Below are positions 33,341-42,226 of a DNA stretch of 64,000 nucleotides, piece after piece. Numbering within the stretch: the first letter of the stretch is position 1; each line of letters opens with the position of its first letter. Below the pieces are notes generated by a model. It did no database searches and was not told the origin of the DNA. It was given only the letters and a program-made list of their open reading frames with translations. The stretch comes from JAJRXC01 sp047639555 (GTDB lineage Bacteria > Actinomycetota > Acidimicrobiia > Acidimicrobiales > Aldehydirespiratoraceae), in contig JBLIOE010000017.1 in assembly GCA_047639555.1 (NCBI GenBank), forward strand, positions 1 to 64,000. Reading direction: 5' to 3'. A program made the translations under genes and the position numbers.

Positions 33341-34504
33341 ATGGAATCGGCAGCCGAGCGGGATCAGATCGTTCAGATCTCGGCCGACGGCGCGCCACTT
33401 GATCCGCTCACCCATGGTGGGAAGGCGTGCGGCTTGCAGGAGCTGATGCGTCTCGGCCTGCGCGTTCCGCCCGCTGTTATCGTGCCGATGGAGCCGGCGG
33501 CGGAGATCGCGGCGGGCGTCGAGACGGGTGTTGTCACTCGCGAGTTTTCCGAATTGGCGGATGCCGTCGACGAGATGACGGTGGGCTGGAAATGCGACGA
33601 AGGACGGCTTGCCGTGCGTTCCGGTGCCGCGATCTCGCTCCCCGGCGCGTTCCAGACCTTGCTGGATGTGCTGCCGGTCGTTGTGCCCGAGGCCGTTGCG
33701 GCGGTGGTTGCGTCGACGCGGGGACTGCGAGCGGAGACGATCGTCCGGGCCATGGGCGTCGACGAGGTTCCGCCGACGGCGGTCATCGTGCAGCGCCAGG
33801 TTGACACCACCCTCGATGACTATTCCGGCGCCGGAGTGGCGACCAGCCGAGACCCGGTCACGGGTGCCGACGGCATGTGCGGTTCGATCGCTTGGCGTTG
33901 CCGCGGCGATGCGGTGATGGCCGGGACGATTGCCGTTGACCCCGTGACGTCGATCGACAGCCGTTGCCCAGACGTGGCGGAGCAGCTGCGGGCGGACACG
34001 GCCCGGCTCGAAGAGGAGCTCGGTTCGCCTATTGAGGTCGAGTTCGCGATCGAGTCAGGAGAGCTCTGGTACCTCCAGCTGCGCACATTTGGTCTGGCCG
34101 ATGCCGCTCCGAGTGGTGGCGCCGAGGCCACTACCGCAGGAACCAAGGTGGTCGGCCAGGGACGACCGGCGAGCGCGGGGGTAGCAACCGGCGAGCTCCA
34201 CGTCGATCCCGATGATGCGCTCGACGCGATCGAGGCCGGTCGGCCCGTGGTGATCGCGCTCGAAACCAGTTCGCCTGGCCATGTCACGGTGATGGTTCGG
34301 GCTTCCGGTGTCTTGACCGTGCTGGGAAGCCCGGAGAGCCATGCCGCCGTGGTCACGAGGGGTGCGTCAGTCCCCGCGATTGTTGCGGTGCAAGGCCTTT
34401 CGATCGACGAGCACGGCATCTCCCTCGGAGAACACATCGTCCGCGTCGGCGAACAGCTGACCGTTGATGGCACTCGCGGTGTTGTGCTGGCGGCCGACTC
34501 GTGA
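33341..34504 (+). CDS. PEP-synthase/PPDK-like protein lacking the PEP-binding barrel
   Basis: The 387-residue protein has an N-terminal PEP/pyruvate-binding (ATP-grasp-like) domain: HGGKACGLQELMRLGLRVPP, LAVRSGA, SRDPVTG. It then has a C-terminal PEP-utilising swivelling domain with the phosphohistidine motif GSPESHAAVVTRG. The TIM-barrel domain of PPDK and PEP synthase is missing, as in smaller rifampin-phosphotransferase-like or orphan proteins. It could phosphorylate a small molecule through its histidine. ATG 33341 is chosen over an upstream GTG 33302. Confidence 0.85.
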   Translation: MESAAERDQIVQISADGAPLDPLTHGGKACGLQELMRLGLRVPPAVIVPMEPAAEIAAGVETGVVTREFSELADAVDEMTVGWKCDEGRLAVRSGAAISLPGAFQTLLDVLPVVVPEAVAAVVASTRGLRAETIVRAMGVDEVPPTAVIVQRQVDTTLDDYSGAGVATSRDPVTGADGMCGSIAWRCRGDAVMAGTIAVDPVTSIDSRCPDVAEQLRADTARLEEELGSPIEVEFAIESGELWYLQLRTFGLADAAPSGGAEATTAGTKVVGQGRPASAGVATGELHVDPDDALDAIEAGRPVVIALETSSPGHVTVMVRASGVLTVLGSPESHAAVVTRGASVPAIVAVQGLSIDEHGISLGEHIVRVGEQLTVDGTRGVVLAADS

Positions 34505-34947
34505 GTCCGAAGGTGGTCGGGATTCAGCTCGCCCGTGCGACCCGAATGGGCATGCGGTCAGTCGACACCGCAGAGATCGAAACTGCGGCCGGGCTCGTTG
34601 GCGACCGCTACCACGAGTCGAAACATCGTCAGCTCAGCGTGCAATCGCTGAGCGAACTGGCCGAAGCGGAAGCGGATTTCGGCCAACCCATCGACCCGCT
34701 GTTGACGCGGCGCAATATCACGATCGATGTCGGTGAGATTCCGCTCAAACCTGGACACCGCTGGCGTCTCGGTTCGGTCGAGTTGGAAGTCGTCCGCATG
34801 GCCGCGCCGTGCAAGATGCTCGACATGGAGATCGGCGACGGCGCCCGCACCGTGCTGCGTCATCGAGCCGGCGTCATCTGCCGCGTCATCGACGGCGGCA
34901 CCTTGACGATCGGCGACCCCGTCGACCTCGGCCCTCTTCCCAGCTAG
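34501..34947 (+). CDS. MOSC domain protein
   Basis: The 148-residue MOSC (molybdenum cofactor sulfurase C-terminal) domain protein has GLVGDRYHESKHRQLS, RRNITIDVG and the conserved cysteine in RMAAPCKMLD. MOSC proteins handle sulfur on molybdenum-type cofactors or reduce N-hydroxylated compounds. The GTG start overlaps the PPDK-like gene by 4 bp. The stop shares bases with the opposing sugar-isomerase stop. Confidence 0.9.
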   Translation: MSPKVVGIQLARATRMGMRSVDTAEIETAAGLVGDRYHESKHRQLSVQSLSELAEAEADFGQPIDPLLTRRNITIDVGEIPLKPGHRWRLGSVELEVVRMAAPCKMLDMEIGDGARTVLRHRAGVICRVIDGGTLTIGDPVDLGPLPS

Positions 34948-35780
34948 GGAGCAGCGAGCGAGGGCAGCACAGCTCGGCAGGCGTCGTGGATGACCTTGGC
35001 CATGGCGGCCGGTCCGGTGGCATCAAGATCGCGACTGAAGACTTCCGCCGCCACGAAGGGCGCACTGCCGATGTGGTCGAGGGCTTCCCAGATCGATGCG
35101 TAGTCAACGGCTCCGCTCCCGGGCGCGCGCCGCGCGGTCATCGCCTCGTTCTCAACCTGATCAAGCGGCATCTCGGCCGCGGCCGAAGGGTCACACAGCT
35201 GGACATAGGCCACCCGGTCGCCGGGAACGGACCGGAGCAGGTCGAGATCCGGGCCACCAGGCTGGCGGACCCAATGGAAGGTATCGAGCAACACGGTGGC
35301 ATTGAGCTGACCGGTTTCGATGCACATTTCGTTGGCCGCGGCGAAGGTGGGCACACCAGTCCATGGCAAGAATTCGAGGGCGATCAACATGTCGGCCGCT
35401 TCGGCCTGCGCGGCGATTGAGGCGAGGCCCTCGATGGCCGCGCCGCGGTCCTCGATAGGCCCGAGGCAGGCCGCCCCCACGATGTGGGCGCCCAGGTCGG
35501 TGCCTGTCGAGATCAGCGCTTCGATCTCTGCGTTGAGCGCGTCGCTCGGTCCGGTGGTCCAACCGATCGATGCCTCCACCGCCTCGACGGTGAGGTCGGA
35601 GTCCTTCACGTACGCCGCGGCACCGTCGCCAGCAAACATCACGTGGAATGCCCAGAGGCTCACAGCGTCGAAGCCAGCTTCCTGGGTGGCATCGAGGTAG
35701 GCCCGGAACTTGTCGCCGTCGATTGCCATTGGATCGGTGAGAAGCGTGGAAGGACAGTTACCCAGCGAGGTGATTTCCAT
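34944..35780 (-). CDS. Sugar phosphate isomerase/epimerase-like TIM barrel
   Basis: The 278-residue protein belongs to the AP-endonuclease-2/xylose-isomerase-like barrel family: LWAFHVMFAG, the metal glutamate in LIALEFLPW, LLDTFHWVRQ with Asp/His, and VQLCDP, with a final Glu in VAAEVFSRD. It probably isomerises or epimerises a sugar or polyol. ATG 35780 gives a start at the barrel's first strand; the much longer open frame upstream is antisense to the divergent crotonase gene. Confidence 0.88.
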   Translation of the reverse strand: MEITSLGNCPSTLLTDPMAIDGDKFRAYLDATQEAGFDAVSLWAFHVMFAGDGAAAYVKDSDLTVEAVEASIGWTTGPSDALNAEIEALISTGTDLGAHIVGAACLGPIEDRGAAIEGLASIAAQAEAADMLIALEFLPWTGVPTFAAANEMCIETGQLNATVLLDTFHWVRQPGGPDLDLLRSVPGDRVAYVQLCDPSAAAEMPLDQVENEAMTARRAPGSGAVDYASIWEALDHIGSAPFVAAEVFSRDLDATGPAAMAKVIHDACRAVLPSLAAP

Positions 35781-35861
35781 GGCCGGAGTTTGACCAACGT
35801 GAAGTGCGCCCGCCAATCCTGCCAAACTGCAGATTCCGCCGTCCGAGAACAGGGAGTTCGG

Positions 35862-36641
35862 TTGACTGACAAAGTGCAGCTCGAGATTGATGGCGGTGTC
35901 GCCACGATCACGAATAACAACATCGACAAGCACAACGCGTTCGACGACGAGATGGACGCTCGCCTCTTCGAGATCTTCGATGAGCTCATAGCGACGCCGT
36001 CGGTGCGGGCCGTGGTTTGGCGCGGTGAAGGCAAGAGTTGGTCGTCGGGTCGCGATGTCGCGGCGATCGGAAACAACGTCACCGAATTCACCCATCACGA
36101 GCTCATGTCTCGCGGGCACAAGGGCATCCAGAAGATCTGGGAGCTCGAAGCGCCGATTATCGTTGCGATTCAGGGCTGGGCAATCGGAGGCTCGTTCCAG
36201 CGGGCACTCATGTGCGACATCCGGATCGCCGCGGAGGGCGCCCGTTTCATGCTTCCCGAAGTGGGCCACGGCGTGATTCCGGATACCGGGGGGATGGGCG
36301 TGCTCTACGAGATGTGTGGCCACGGCCTCGTGAGCGACATGGTGCTGACTGGGCGCCGCCTGTCGGCCGAAGAAGCACTGCAGCACGGCATCGTGAGCCG
36401 GATCGTTGCCCCCGAGGAGCTCGATGCAACGGCGCGCGAAATGGCCGAGAAGATCGCGGCCTCGCCGGCGGTCACCGTGAAGCTGGCCCGGCGAGTGATC
36501 AGCCATCTCAGCCGGCCCGAGATTCGATCCTCGATGGAGGACGAATTGATCTACCAAACCTTCCTCAATAAGTCCGAAGACTTCGCCGAGTTCAAGGCCG
36601 CCCGGGCCGAAGAACGCGAGCCGAACTATCGGGGATCGTGA
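35862..36641 (+). CDS. Enoyl-CoA hydratase/isomerase family protein
   Basis: The 259-residue crotonase starts at TTG 35862 with AGGGAG 5 bp upstream. It has NNNIDKHNAF, GKSWSSGRDVAAIG, IQGWAIGGSFQRALMCDIRIA and LPEVGHGVIPDTGG, where Glu and Asp fit the catalytic sites. It is similar to dienoyl-CoA isomerase-type members. It diverges from the sugar isomerase across 81 bp and is coupled to the SDR gene that follows. Confidence 0.9.
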   Translation: MTDKVQLEIDGGVATITNNNIDKHNAFDDEMDARLFEIFDELIATPSVRAVVWRGEGKSWSSGRDVAAIGNNVTEFTHHELMSRGHKGIQKIWELEAPIIVAIQGWAIGGSFQRALMCDIRIAAEGARFMLPEVGHGVIPDTGGMGVLYEMCGHGLVSDMVLTGRRLSAEEALQHGIVSRIVAPEELDATAREMAEKIAASPAVTVKLARRVISHLSRPEIRSSMEDELIYQTFLNKSEDFAEFKAARAEEREPNYRGS

Positions 36642-37513
36642 TGGGCCTTCCGGATCCTCCGGCGCTGGGCGCCTCCGCCCTTCCGGCCGGCACGTACGAT
36701 GGTGTCTGTGTGTTCATCACCGGCGCCGGTACCGGCCTGGGCAAAGGCATCGCCCAGGAATTCGCGCGGCTGGGCGCGTCACTCGTCATCGCGAGTCGCA
36801 AGCCCGAACATCTCGACGCGGGCCGAGCCGCGATGGACGAGCTCGGCGCACCGGTCGTGACTGTCGAGTGCGATATTCGTGAGCCCGACAGCATCGCCGC
36901 GGCATTCGACGCAGCGGAAGCAGCCTTCGGCCTGCCGCAGGTTCTGGTGAACAACGCGGCAGCCAACTTCCCGGTGCCGGCCGAAGATATGTCACCGAAT
37001 GCGTGGCGCACAGTGGTGGACATCACCCTCAATGGCACGTTCTTTGTTGCCCGCGAGTTCGGCCGTCGCCATCTCGGCGCCGACACCCCGGGCAGCATCA
37101 TCAACATCGGCGCCTCCTACGCATGGACGGGCGGCCCTGGTTTTGCGCACAGCGCGGCGGCGAAGGCGGGCGTGAAGAACATGGTCGAGAGCCTGGCGGT
37201 CGAGTGGGGGCCCTACGGGATCCAGGTGAACGGGCTCGTGCCCGGGCTCATTCCCCACGAAGACATGACGGCGGACATCCAAGCGAACCTCTCGCGGGCC
37301 GATCCGGAGAAGGATGCGCTGCAACCCGCGATGCGGGTTGGCACTCGCCGCGAGTTCGGGTGGGCCGCCACGTTCCTGGCCAGCCCGTATGCACAATTCA
37401 TCACGGGCCACACGCTCGTGGTCGACGGTGCGAACTGGCAGCGCCGGTCGATGACGAACCCAACAGTTGTGCCGATCCGGGATCAGATGAACAAGGGCCC
37501 GTTCGAGCTCTAG
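36641..37513 (+). CDS. SDR-family 2,4-dienoyl-CoA reductase-like enzyme
   Basis: The 290-residue protein has the NAD(P) motif ITGAGTGLGKGIA and NNAA. The classical YxxxK is replaced by SAAAK (HSAAAKAGVKNMVESLAVEWG). Absence of the tyrosine at that place is normal for 2,4-dienoyl-CoA reductases, which use another tyrosine, and GFAHSAAAKAG resembles that group. It would finish the reduction of polyunsaturated acyl-CoAs with the neighbouring crotonase. ATG 36641 overlaps the crotonase stop by 1 bp; GTG 36638 is an alternative. Confidence 0.88.
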   Translation: MGLPDPPALGASALPAGTYDGVCVFITGAGTGLGKGIAQEFARLGASLVIASRKPEHLDAGRAAMDELGAPVVTVECDIREPDSIAAAFDAAEAAFGLPQVLVNNAAANFPVPAEDMSPNAWRTVVDITLNGTFFVAREFGRRHLGADTPGSIINIGASYAWTGGPGFAHSAAAKAGVKNMVESLAVEWGPYGIQVNGLVPGLIPHEDMTADIQANLSRADPEKDALQPAMRVGTRREFGWAATFLASPYAQFITGHTLVVDGANWQRRSMTNPTVVPIRDQMNKGPFEL

Positions 37514-37575
37514 CCAGCCCGTGCGTCGTTTTGGTTGAGAGCGTTCGTCAACTTCCGTCCCGGTAGCGTGCCGGA

Positions 37576-38319
37576 ATGGAACTCCTCCATGTGTTGCTGT
37601 TGCTCGGTGGTGGCCTCGTCGCCGGCATTATCAATGCCATGGCGGGTGGAGGTTCGCTCCTCACCGTTCCGCTCTTGGTTTTTGCCGGCGTGCCGGGCAA
37701 CGCGGCCAATGGCTCGAACCGGGTTGGCGTGCTGGCGAGCTCGCTGACTGCGGCCAGCACGTTCCGTCGCCTCGGTGTTGCCGGCCTCGGCGGTATCGGC
37801 CGCGTGCTCGGCCCTTCCGCGGCTGGTGCGCTGCTCGGCTCGATCGTTGTCTCCCAGTTAGCCGACGAAACGTTCGAGCAGATCTTTGGTTTCGTGATGA
37901 TCCCGATCCTGTTGCTCTCGCTTCGGAAACCCGATGTTGCGGCGATGGCGGATCGTCCCCAATGGCCCACCTGGCTCACCACGATCGTGTTCTTCGGGAT
38001 TGGCATCTATGGCGGCGCCTTTCAGGCCGGCGTCGGCCTCATGATGATCGTGGCGCTGTCGCGGGCCGGTGTTGATCTCGTGATCGCGAACAACATCAAG
38101 GTCATCGTCACCTTCGTCTTCACGGTCTTTGCGCTACCAGTGTTTATTCTCAACGGCGATGTTGACTGGGCCCCCGCTCTGGTCCTTGCGGTTGGCCTGG
38201 CCACCGGCAGCGCGATCGGCGCTCAGATCACCGTGGCGGGCGGTGAGAAGGTCATCAGGCCGGTTCTGATTGTGGCCGTCATCATCTTCGCCGGGCGTCT
38301 CGTCGGCTTGTATGGGTGA
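37576..38319 (+). CDS. TSUP/TauE-SafE family membrane transporter
   Basis: The 247-residue protein has about eight hydrophobic segments and the TSUP hallmarks GLVAGIINAMAGGGSLLTVP near the N-terminus and GIYGGAFQAGVGLMMI in the second half. The family exports or imports sulfite, sulfoacetate or other organosulfur anions. No sulfur-metabolism genes adjoin, so the substrate is open. It lies 62 bp after the SDR gene, and its stop is 1 bp before the deaminase start. Confidence 0.9.
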   Translation: MELLHVLLLLGGGLVAGIINAMAGGGSLLTVPLLVFAGVPGNAANGSNRVGVLASSLTAASTFRRLGVAGLGGIGRVLGPSAAGALLGSIVVSQLADETFEQIFGFVMIPILLLSLRKPDVAAMADRPQWPTWLTTIVFFGIGIYGGAFQAGVGLMMIVALSRAGVDLVIANNIKVIVTFVFTVFALPVFILNGDVDWAPALVLAVGLATGSAIGAQITVAGGEKVIRPVLIVAVIIFAGRLVGLYG

Positions 38320-38320
38320 C

Positions 38321-39322
38321 ATGACCAGCGCGTTTCCCACCGAGTTCGCCCGCAGCCTGCCGAAGGCCGAACTGCACGTGCACCTCGAGGGGAGCGTCGG
38401 CCCCGCCACGATGCTCCGCCTGGCCGAACGCCACGGTGTCACTCCTCCGGCCGTCGATGAGGACGGCATCAGCGAATGGCTGCAATTCGATGGCTTCCCG
38501 AGCTTTCTCGAGCGCTACTTCTGGGTCTGCAGCTTGCTGCGTACGGCCGACGATTTCACCGACATCGCCTACAGCTATCTACAAAACGCGCACGAGCAAG
38601 GTGTGGTCCATGTGGAGTTCCACGTGTCATCGAGCTACCACATCGTCGAGAGCGGAGCGGACTGGGCACAGGTTCTGGCTGGCGTGGTCGCAGGGTGCGA
38701 GCGGGCGGAATCGGACTTTGGGATCTCGTCGCTGCTGATCCCGGATCTGTCACCGCATCTGGGTGCCGCTGCTGCCCACCAGGCGCTCGACGTCGTGCTC
38801 GCGCTGCTTCACCCGCGCGTGGTGGCGATTGGGATGGGCGGTCCGGCTGACAATTGGCCGACCGAAGACTTTCAATCGGCTTTTGTTCGGGCCCGAGAGG
38901 CCGGACTCCACACGATCAGCCACGCCGGCGAACACGGCCCGGCGTGGGAGGTGCGCCACGCCCTCGAAGAGTTTGGCGCCGAGCGAATTCAGCACGGCAT
39001 CGGCGCGATGCAAGACCCCGACGTGGTGCAGATGCTGGTTGACCAGGGTGTCGCCTGTGATGTGTGCCCGGGGAGCAACGTGGCGCTTGCCGCCATTGAG
39101 TCAATGGACGACCATCCGCTGGCGGCCATGCTCGATGCGGGAATCACCGTCACCCTGGGATCCGACGACCCGCCGCTCTTCGGCACGACTCTTCTCGCGG
39201 AATACGAACACGCCTGGAACCTCGCCGATCTCGACGAGGACGGCTTGCGCCAGCTAGCCATCAACTCGCTGGTCGAGAGCTTCGCCTCCACCGAGGCCAT
39301 CGAGGCCTGGTTGGCCCTCTAG
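38321..39322 (+). CDS. add: Adenosine deaminase family protein
   Basis: The 333-residue enzyme has ELHVHLEGS (two zinc histidines), SHAGEHGP (His and catalytic Glu), IQHGIGAM and the zinc aspartate in GSDDPPLFGTTL, all conserved. It deaminates adenosine or a related aminopurine nucleoside in salvage. The adenosine-versus-adenine question is not settled by motif, so the symbol is provisional. ATG 38321 is used; ATG 38312 would overlap the TSUP gene. Confidence 0.88.
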   Translation: MTSAFPTEFARSLPKAELHVHLEGSVGPATMLRLAERHGVTPPAVDEDGISEWLQFDGFPSFLERYFWVCSLLRTADDFTDIAYSYLQNAHEQGVVHVEFHVSSSYHIVESGADWAQVLAGVVAGCERAESDFGISSLLIPDLSPHLGAAAAHQALDVVLALLHPRVVAIGMGGPADNWPTEDFQSAFVRAREAGLHTISHAGEHGPAWEVRHALEEFGAERIQHGIGAMQDPDVVQMLVDQGVACDVCPGSNVALAAIESMDDHPLAAMLDAGITVTLGSDDPPLFGTTLLAEYEHAWNLADLDEDGLRQLAINSLVESFASTEAIEAWLAL

Positions 39323-39370
39323 CGGCCACGATCCCTGGCCGATGCCCCCGTCCGCTCCTAGTGTGCCTGC

Positions 39371-40255
39371 GTGTCACGCACGCGGGGAGCCGTCCTTGTC
39401 TTACTCACCGGGGTGGTGTTCAGCTTTGGTGCCGTGCCGTTCCGGGCTACGGACGACATCGGCGCCTGGGAATACCTGGTCAGCCGAGCGGTAGGCGCTC
39501 TCGTCGTCACGATCCCGGTGTTTGTCTTTCAGAATCGCGGTCGGGTTCGAGACGAAATCCGGGCCATTTCAATGCCGCATCTCGGTGCCGGCGTGATCAT
39601 CGGCTTGATGTTCTGCTCGTTCATCGTGGCCCTGTCGGAAACCACCGCGGCCTTCATTCTGTTCTTCCAGGCGCTCTCACCGGTTGCTGCTGCGATCTGC
39701 TCGTGGTTCCTGCTGCGTGAACGAATGAGCCGGGATGCTTGGTTGGCGACGGTCGGAGCGATCGTCGGCGTGGGCGTGATCATTAGTGGGGGAGTGGGCA
39801 GCGCCGCGGTCTGGGTGATCCCGATTGTTATCTTCATCCCGATCGGCTTCGGGTTCTACACAACGATGATCCGCATGGGCGACGACATCGACCCGTCTGT
39901 GCCTGTGATCGTGGCCGGAATCACCGCGCTTGGCCTGTCGCTCGGAGCGACCGTCATCAATGGCGGTTTCCACGCCAACTCGCACGACCATCTGCTCGCC
40001 TTGTTCGCCGGGATCTTCCTGCTCGGTTTGCCGCTGCCCTTGTTCAACTGGGCGAACCGGGCAGTGCCAGCTCCGGATGCCACCCTGCTGCTGATGTCCG
40101 AGGTGGTGTTGGCACCCGTGTGGGTGTGGATCTTCTACGAAGAGAATCCGTCCAGCTCTACTCTGACGGGCGGTGCCGTCATCCTCGCTTCGGTGGTGTG
40201 GCTCACCCTGCGCAGCGCCCAAGGTGCTCGGCGACTTCGCACGAGCCGGGGTTAG
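39371..40255 (+). CDS. EamA/DMT-family permease
   Basis: The 294-residue protein has about ten membrane helices in two EamA halves. LSETTAAFILFFQALSPVAA and NWANRAVPAPDATLLLMSEV are the matching end-of-half motifs, and a short basic tail is cytoplasmic. The GTG start follows adenosine deaminase by 48 bp, so nucleoside or purine transport is conceivable but unsupported. It converges with the nitroreductase gene (4-bp overlap of stops). Confidence 0.87.
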   Translation: MSRTRGAVLVLLTGVVFSFGAVPFRATDDIGAWEYLVSRAVGALVVTIPVFVFQNRGRVRDEIRAISMPHLGAGVIIGLMFCSFIVALSETTAAFILFFQALSPVAAAICSWFLLRERMSRDAWLATVGAIVGVGVIISGGVGSAAVWVIPIVIFIPIGFGFYTTMIRMGDDIDPSVPVIVAGITALGLSLGATVINGGFHANSHDHLLALFAGIFLLGLPLPLFNWANRAVPAPDATLLLMSEVVLAPVWVWIFYEENPSSSTLTGGAVILASVVWLTLRSAQGARRLRTSRG

Positions 40256-41415
40256 GCCGAGGCGGCTTCCTCCGCGAGGGCGACGATGCCTTCCGCACAA
40301 CGCTGCATGTTGGTGCGGTGCACGTTCTGTCGATCCCGGATGATGTCGGTTTCTCGCTCGGGTTCCGAGTCGATGTTCCAGGTCAGTCCGGAAGACCCGG
40401 GTCCGAACCGCATCGCGAATCGCAGACGAGTGCCGCCGGCGAGAGGGACGAGTTCGAGGCGCCACTGGGTACCCGGCTCGTCGGCGTCGAGTCGCTGCAC
40501 CTTCCAACCGAATTCGCGATTCGGTCGGTAGGCCACGCACACGCTGGATGTCTCCCACTCACCGAACCCTTCGATGGCGTTGCGGCCGGCGAAACGGGTT
40601 CCCTCGCCTGGCTCGTCGTCCCAGGAGGCACCCTGAAACTCGTCGCTCCATCGGGCCAGCAGGTCCGGATCGGAAACGAACGGCCACAAGTCTTTGGGGG
40701 TCGCCTTGGTCTCCACCTCGACGGTAACGCCGGGCCCAGCCGCAAAGGTGACGGGGCCGTCGGCGTTGGCCGCCATGGTGTCGCCCCACCGGTCGACGTA
40801 TGTGATCTCGCGGGCGGAGATTCGTGGTGCAGCCTTGAACTCGGTGCCGACCGTGTAGGCCACCGGGAGAAGCACTATCTGGGTGATCCCCTCCGGCATC
40901 CCGATCAGGTCGCGGATCTCGGCTGCCTTTCCCAGATGGACGGTGGTCCACGCGCTCCCCAGACCGCGGGCTCGGAGGGCCAGGCAGAAGCTCCAGGCCC
41001 CCTGGATGACCGAGTCGAAGAGGCCCGGCCGGCCGCTGTTGTCGTGTTCGCCCCAGATGCCAACCATGACGATTGCCGGCATGTGTTCGAGGTTCTCGGC
41101 GAGGTGGGCCGCCGATGCGAGCACCTTCTCGTTGTGGTGACCCGTGCCTTGGACACCCTTGTAGCTGGCGATGATCCACTCGCCGCCGGCTTCGAGGTAG
41201 AGATCGGCGAGCGCCTTCTTCTGTTCGGCGTCGCGGATGACCATCCACCGGCGGGTGGACTGGTTGCCGCCGGTCGGTGATTGCTCGGCGAGGTCTATGC
41301 AGTCGTAGATGACCTGATCCTCGACGGGGCGGTCGAGGTCCAGGCGCTTCCGCACGGCCCGAGTGGTCGACAACACGTGGTCAACGGCGGCGGTGAGGTC
41401 CGGAGTGATTTCCAT
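40252..41415 (-). CDS. Nitroreductase - SRPBCC fusion protein
   Basis: Residues of about 1-225 form an FMN-dependent nitroreductase domain: TRAVRKRLDLDRPV, EQSPTGGNQSTRRWMVIRD and GLGSAWTTVHLG. Residues of about 240-387 form an SRPBCC (polyketide cyclase/START-like) lipid-binding domain: VTVEVETKATPKDLWPFVSDPDLLARW is typical. The fusion suggests that a hydrophobic substrate is held next to the flavin. ATG 41415 lies 10 bp from the divergent SDR start, so the two share a tiny promoter region or lie on overlapping transcripts. Confidence 0.88.
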   Translation of the reverse strand: MEITPDLTAAVDHVLSTTRAVRKRLDLDRPVEDQVIYDCIDLAEQSPTGGNQSTRRWMVIRDAEQKKALADLYLEAGGEWIIASYKGVQGTGHHNEKVLASAAHLAENLEHMPAIVMVGIWGEHDNSGRPGLFDSVIQGAWSFCLALRARGLGSAWTTVHLGKAAEIRDLIGMPEGITQIVLLPVAYTVGTEFKAAPRISAREITYVDRWGDTMAANADGPVTFAAGPGVTVEVETKATPKDLWPFVSDPDLLARWSDEFQGASWDDEPGEGTRFAGRNAIEGFGEWETSSVCVAYRPNREFGWKVQRLDADEPGTQWRLELVPLAGGTRLRFAMRFGPGSSGLTWNIDSEPERETDIIRDRQNVHRTNMQRCAEGIVALAEEAASA

Positions 41416-41425
41416 AGAAGGGATC

Positions 41426-42226
41426 ATGGCGCGCGAAGCTGCAGGCATGCGAAGACTAGATGGACGAGTAGCAGTGATCACCGGCGCGGCCGGAGGCATC
41501 GGATGGGCGACCGCCAAACGGTTTGTGGCCGAGGGCGCCACCGTGGTCGGCCTCGATATCGACGAAGAACGCGGCGCCGAGATGGTCAACGACGTGGGCC
41601 CCGACTCAGTGACGTTCGAACGAGTCGACGTGAAATCCCCGGAGCAAGTGCGTTCGGCGATCGATCGATGTGTCGAGGTGCACGGACGGATCGACGTGTT
41701 GTTTAACAACGCGGCGACCTCCACCGGTGGCTACGTCGCCGACCTCGATCTCGACGGCTTCAACGACAGCATGCAGCTCATGCTCAACGGCCCGTTGCAC
41801 GGTATGCAGGCCGCGATCCCACACATGATCGCGCAAGGGGTTGGGTCGATCATCAACACGTCATCGGTCTATGGCCTAGTCGCGGGGGCTGCGAACGCGC
41901 CCTACTGCTCGGCGAAGGCCGCGCTGATCAACCTGACCCGTGTCACTGCGGTCGAATACGGGCGCAAGGGCATCCGCTGCAACGCGATCTGCCCGGGTGT
42001 TGTGGAAACGCCAATGTTCGAGGCGGTTCTCGGCATTGGATTGAAGACGCGAGAAGCGGTGGCCGACATGCATGCGATCGGCCGCACCATTCGACCCGAG
42101 GAAGTGGCGGACCTTGCGCTCTTCCTGGCGTCGGATGAATCCACCGCGATTACCGGCCAGGCCATTCAGATCGATGGTGGTCTTCTGCTGCAGACCGATT
42201 TAACCGGCGTACCCCCGGTCCGATGA
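41426..42226 (+). CDS. Short-chain dehydrogenase/reductase
   Basis: The 266-residue SDR has ITGAAGGIGWATA (TGxxxGIG), NNAA, the serine of NTSSVYG and YCSAK with the catalytic Tyr and Lys, plus PGVVETPMF. It is of the 3-oxoacyl-reductase type; the substrate is unknown. AGAAGGGA precedes ATG 41426 at good spacing. The stop overlaps the MOSC gene start (ATGA). Confidence 0.93.
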   Translation: MAREAAGMRRLDGRVAVITGAAGGIGWATAKRFVAEGATVVGLDIDEERGAEMVNDVGPDSVTFERVDVKSPEQVRSAIDRCVEVHGRIDVLFNNAATSTGGYVADLDLDGFNDSMQLMLNGPLHGMQAAIPHMIAQGVGSIINTSSVYGLVAGAANAPYCSAKAALINLTRVTAVEYGRKGIRCNAICPGVVETPMFEAVLGIGLKTREAVADMHAIGRTIRPEEVADLALFLASDESTAITGQAIQIDGGLLLQTDLTGVPPVR

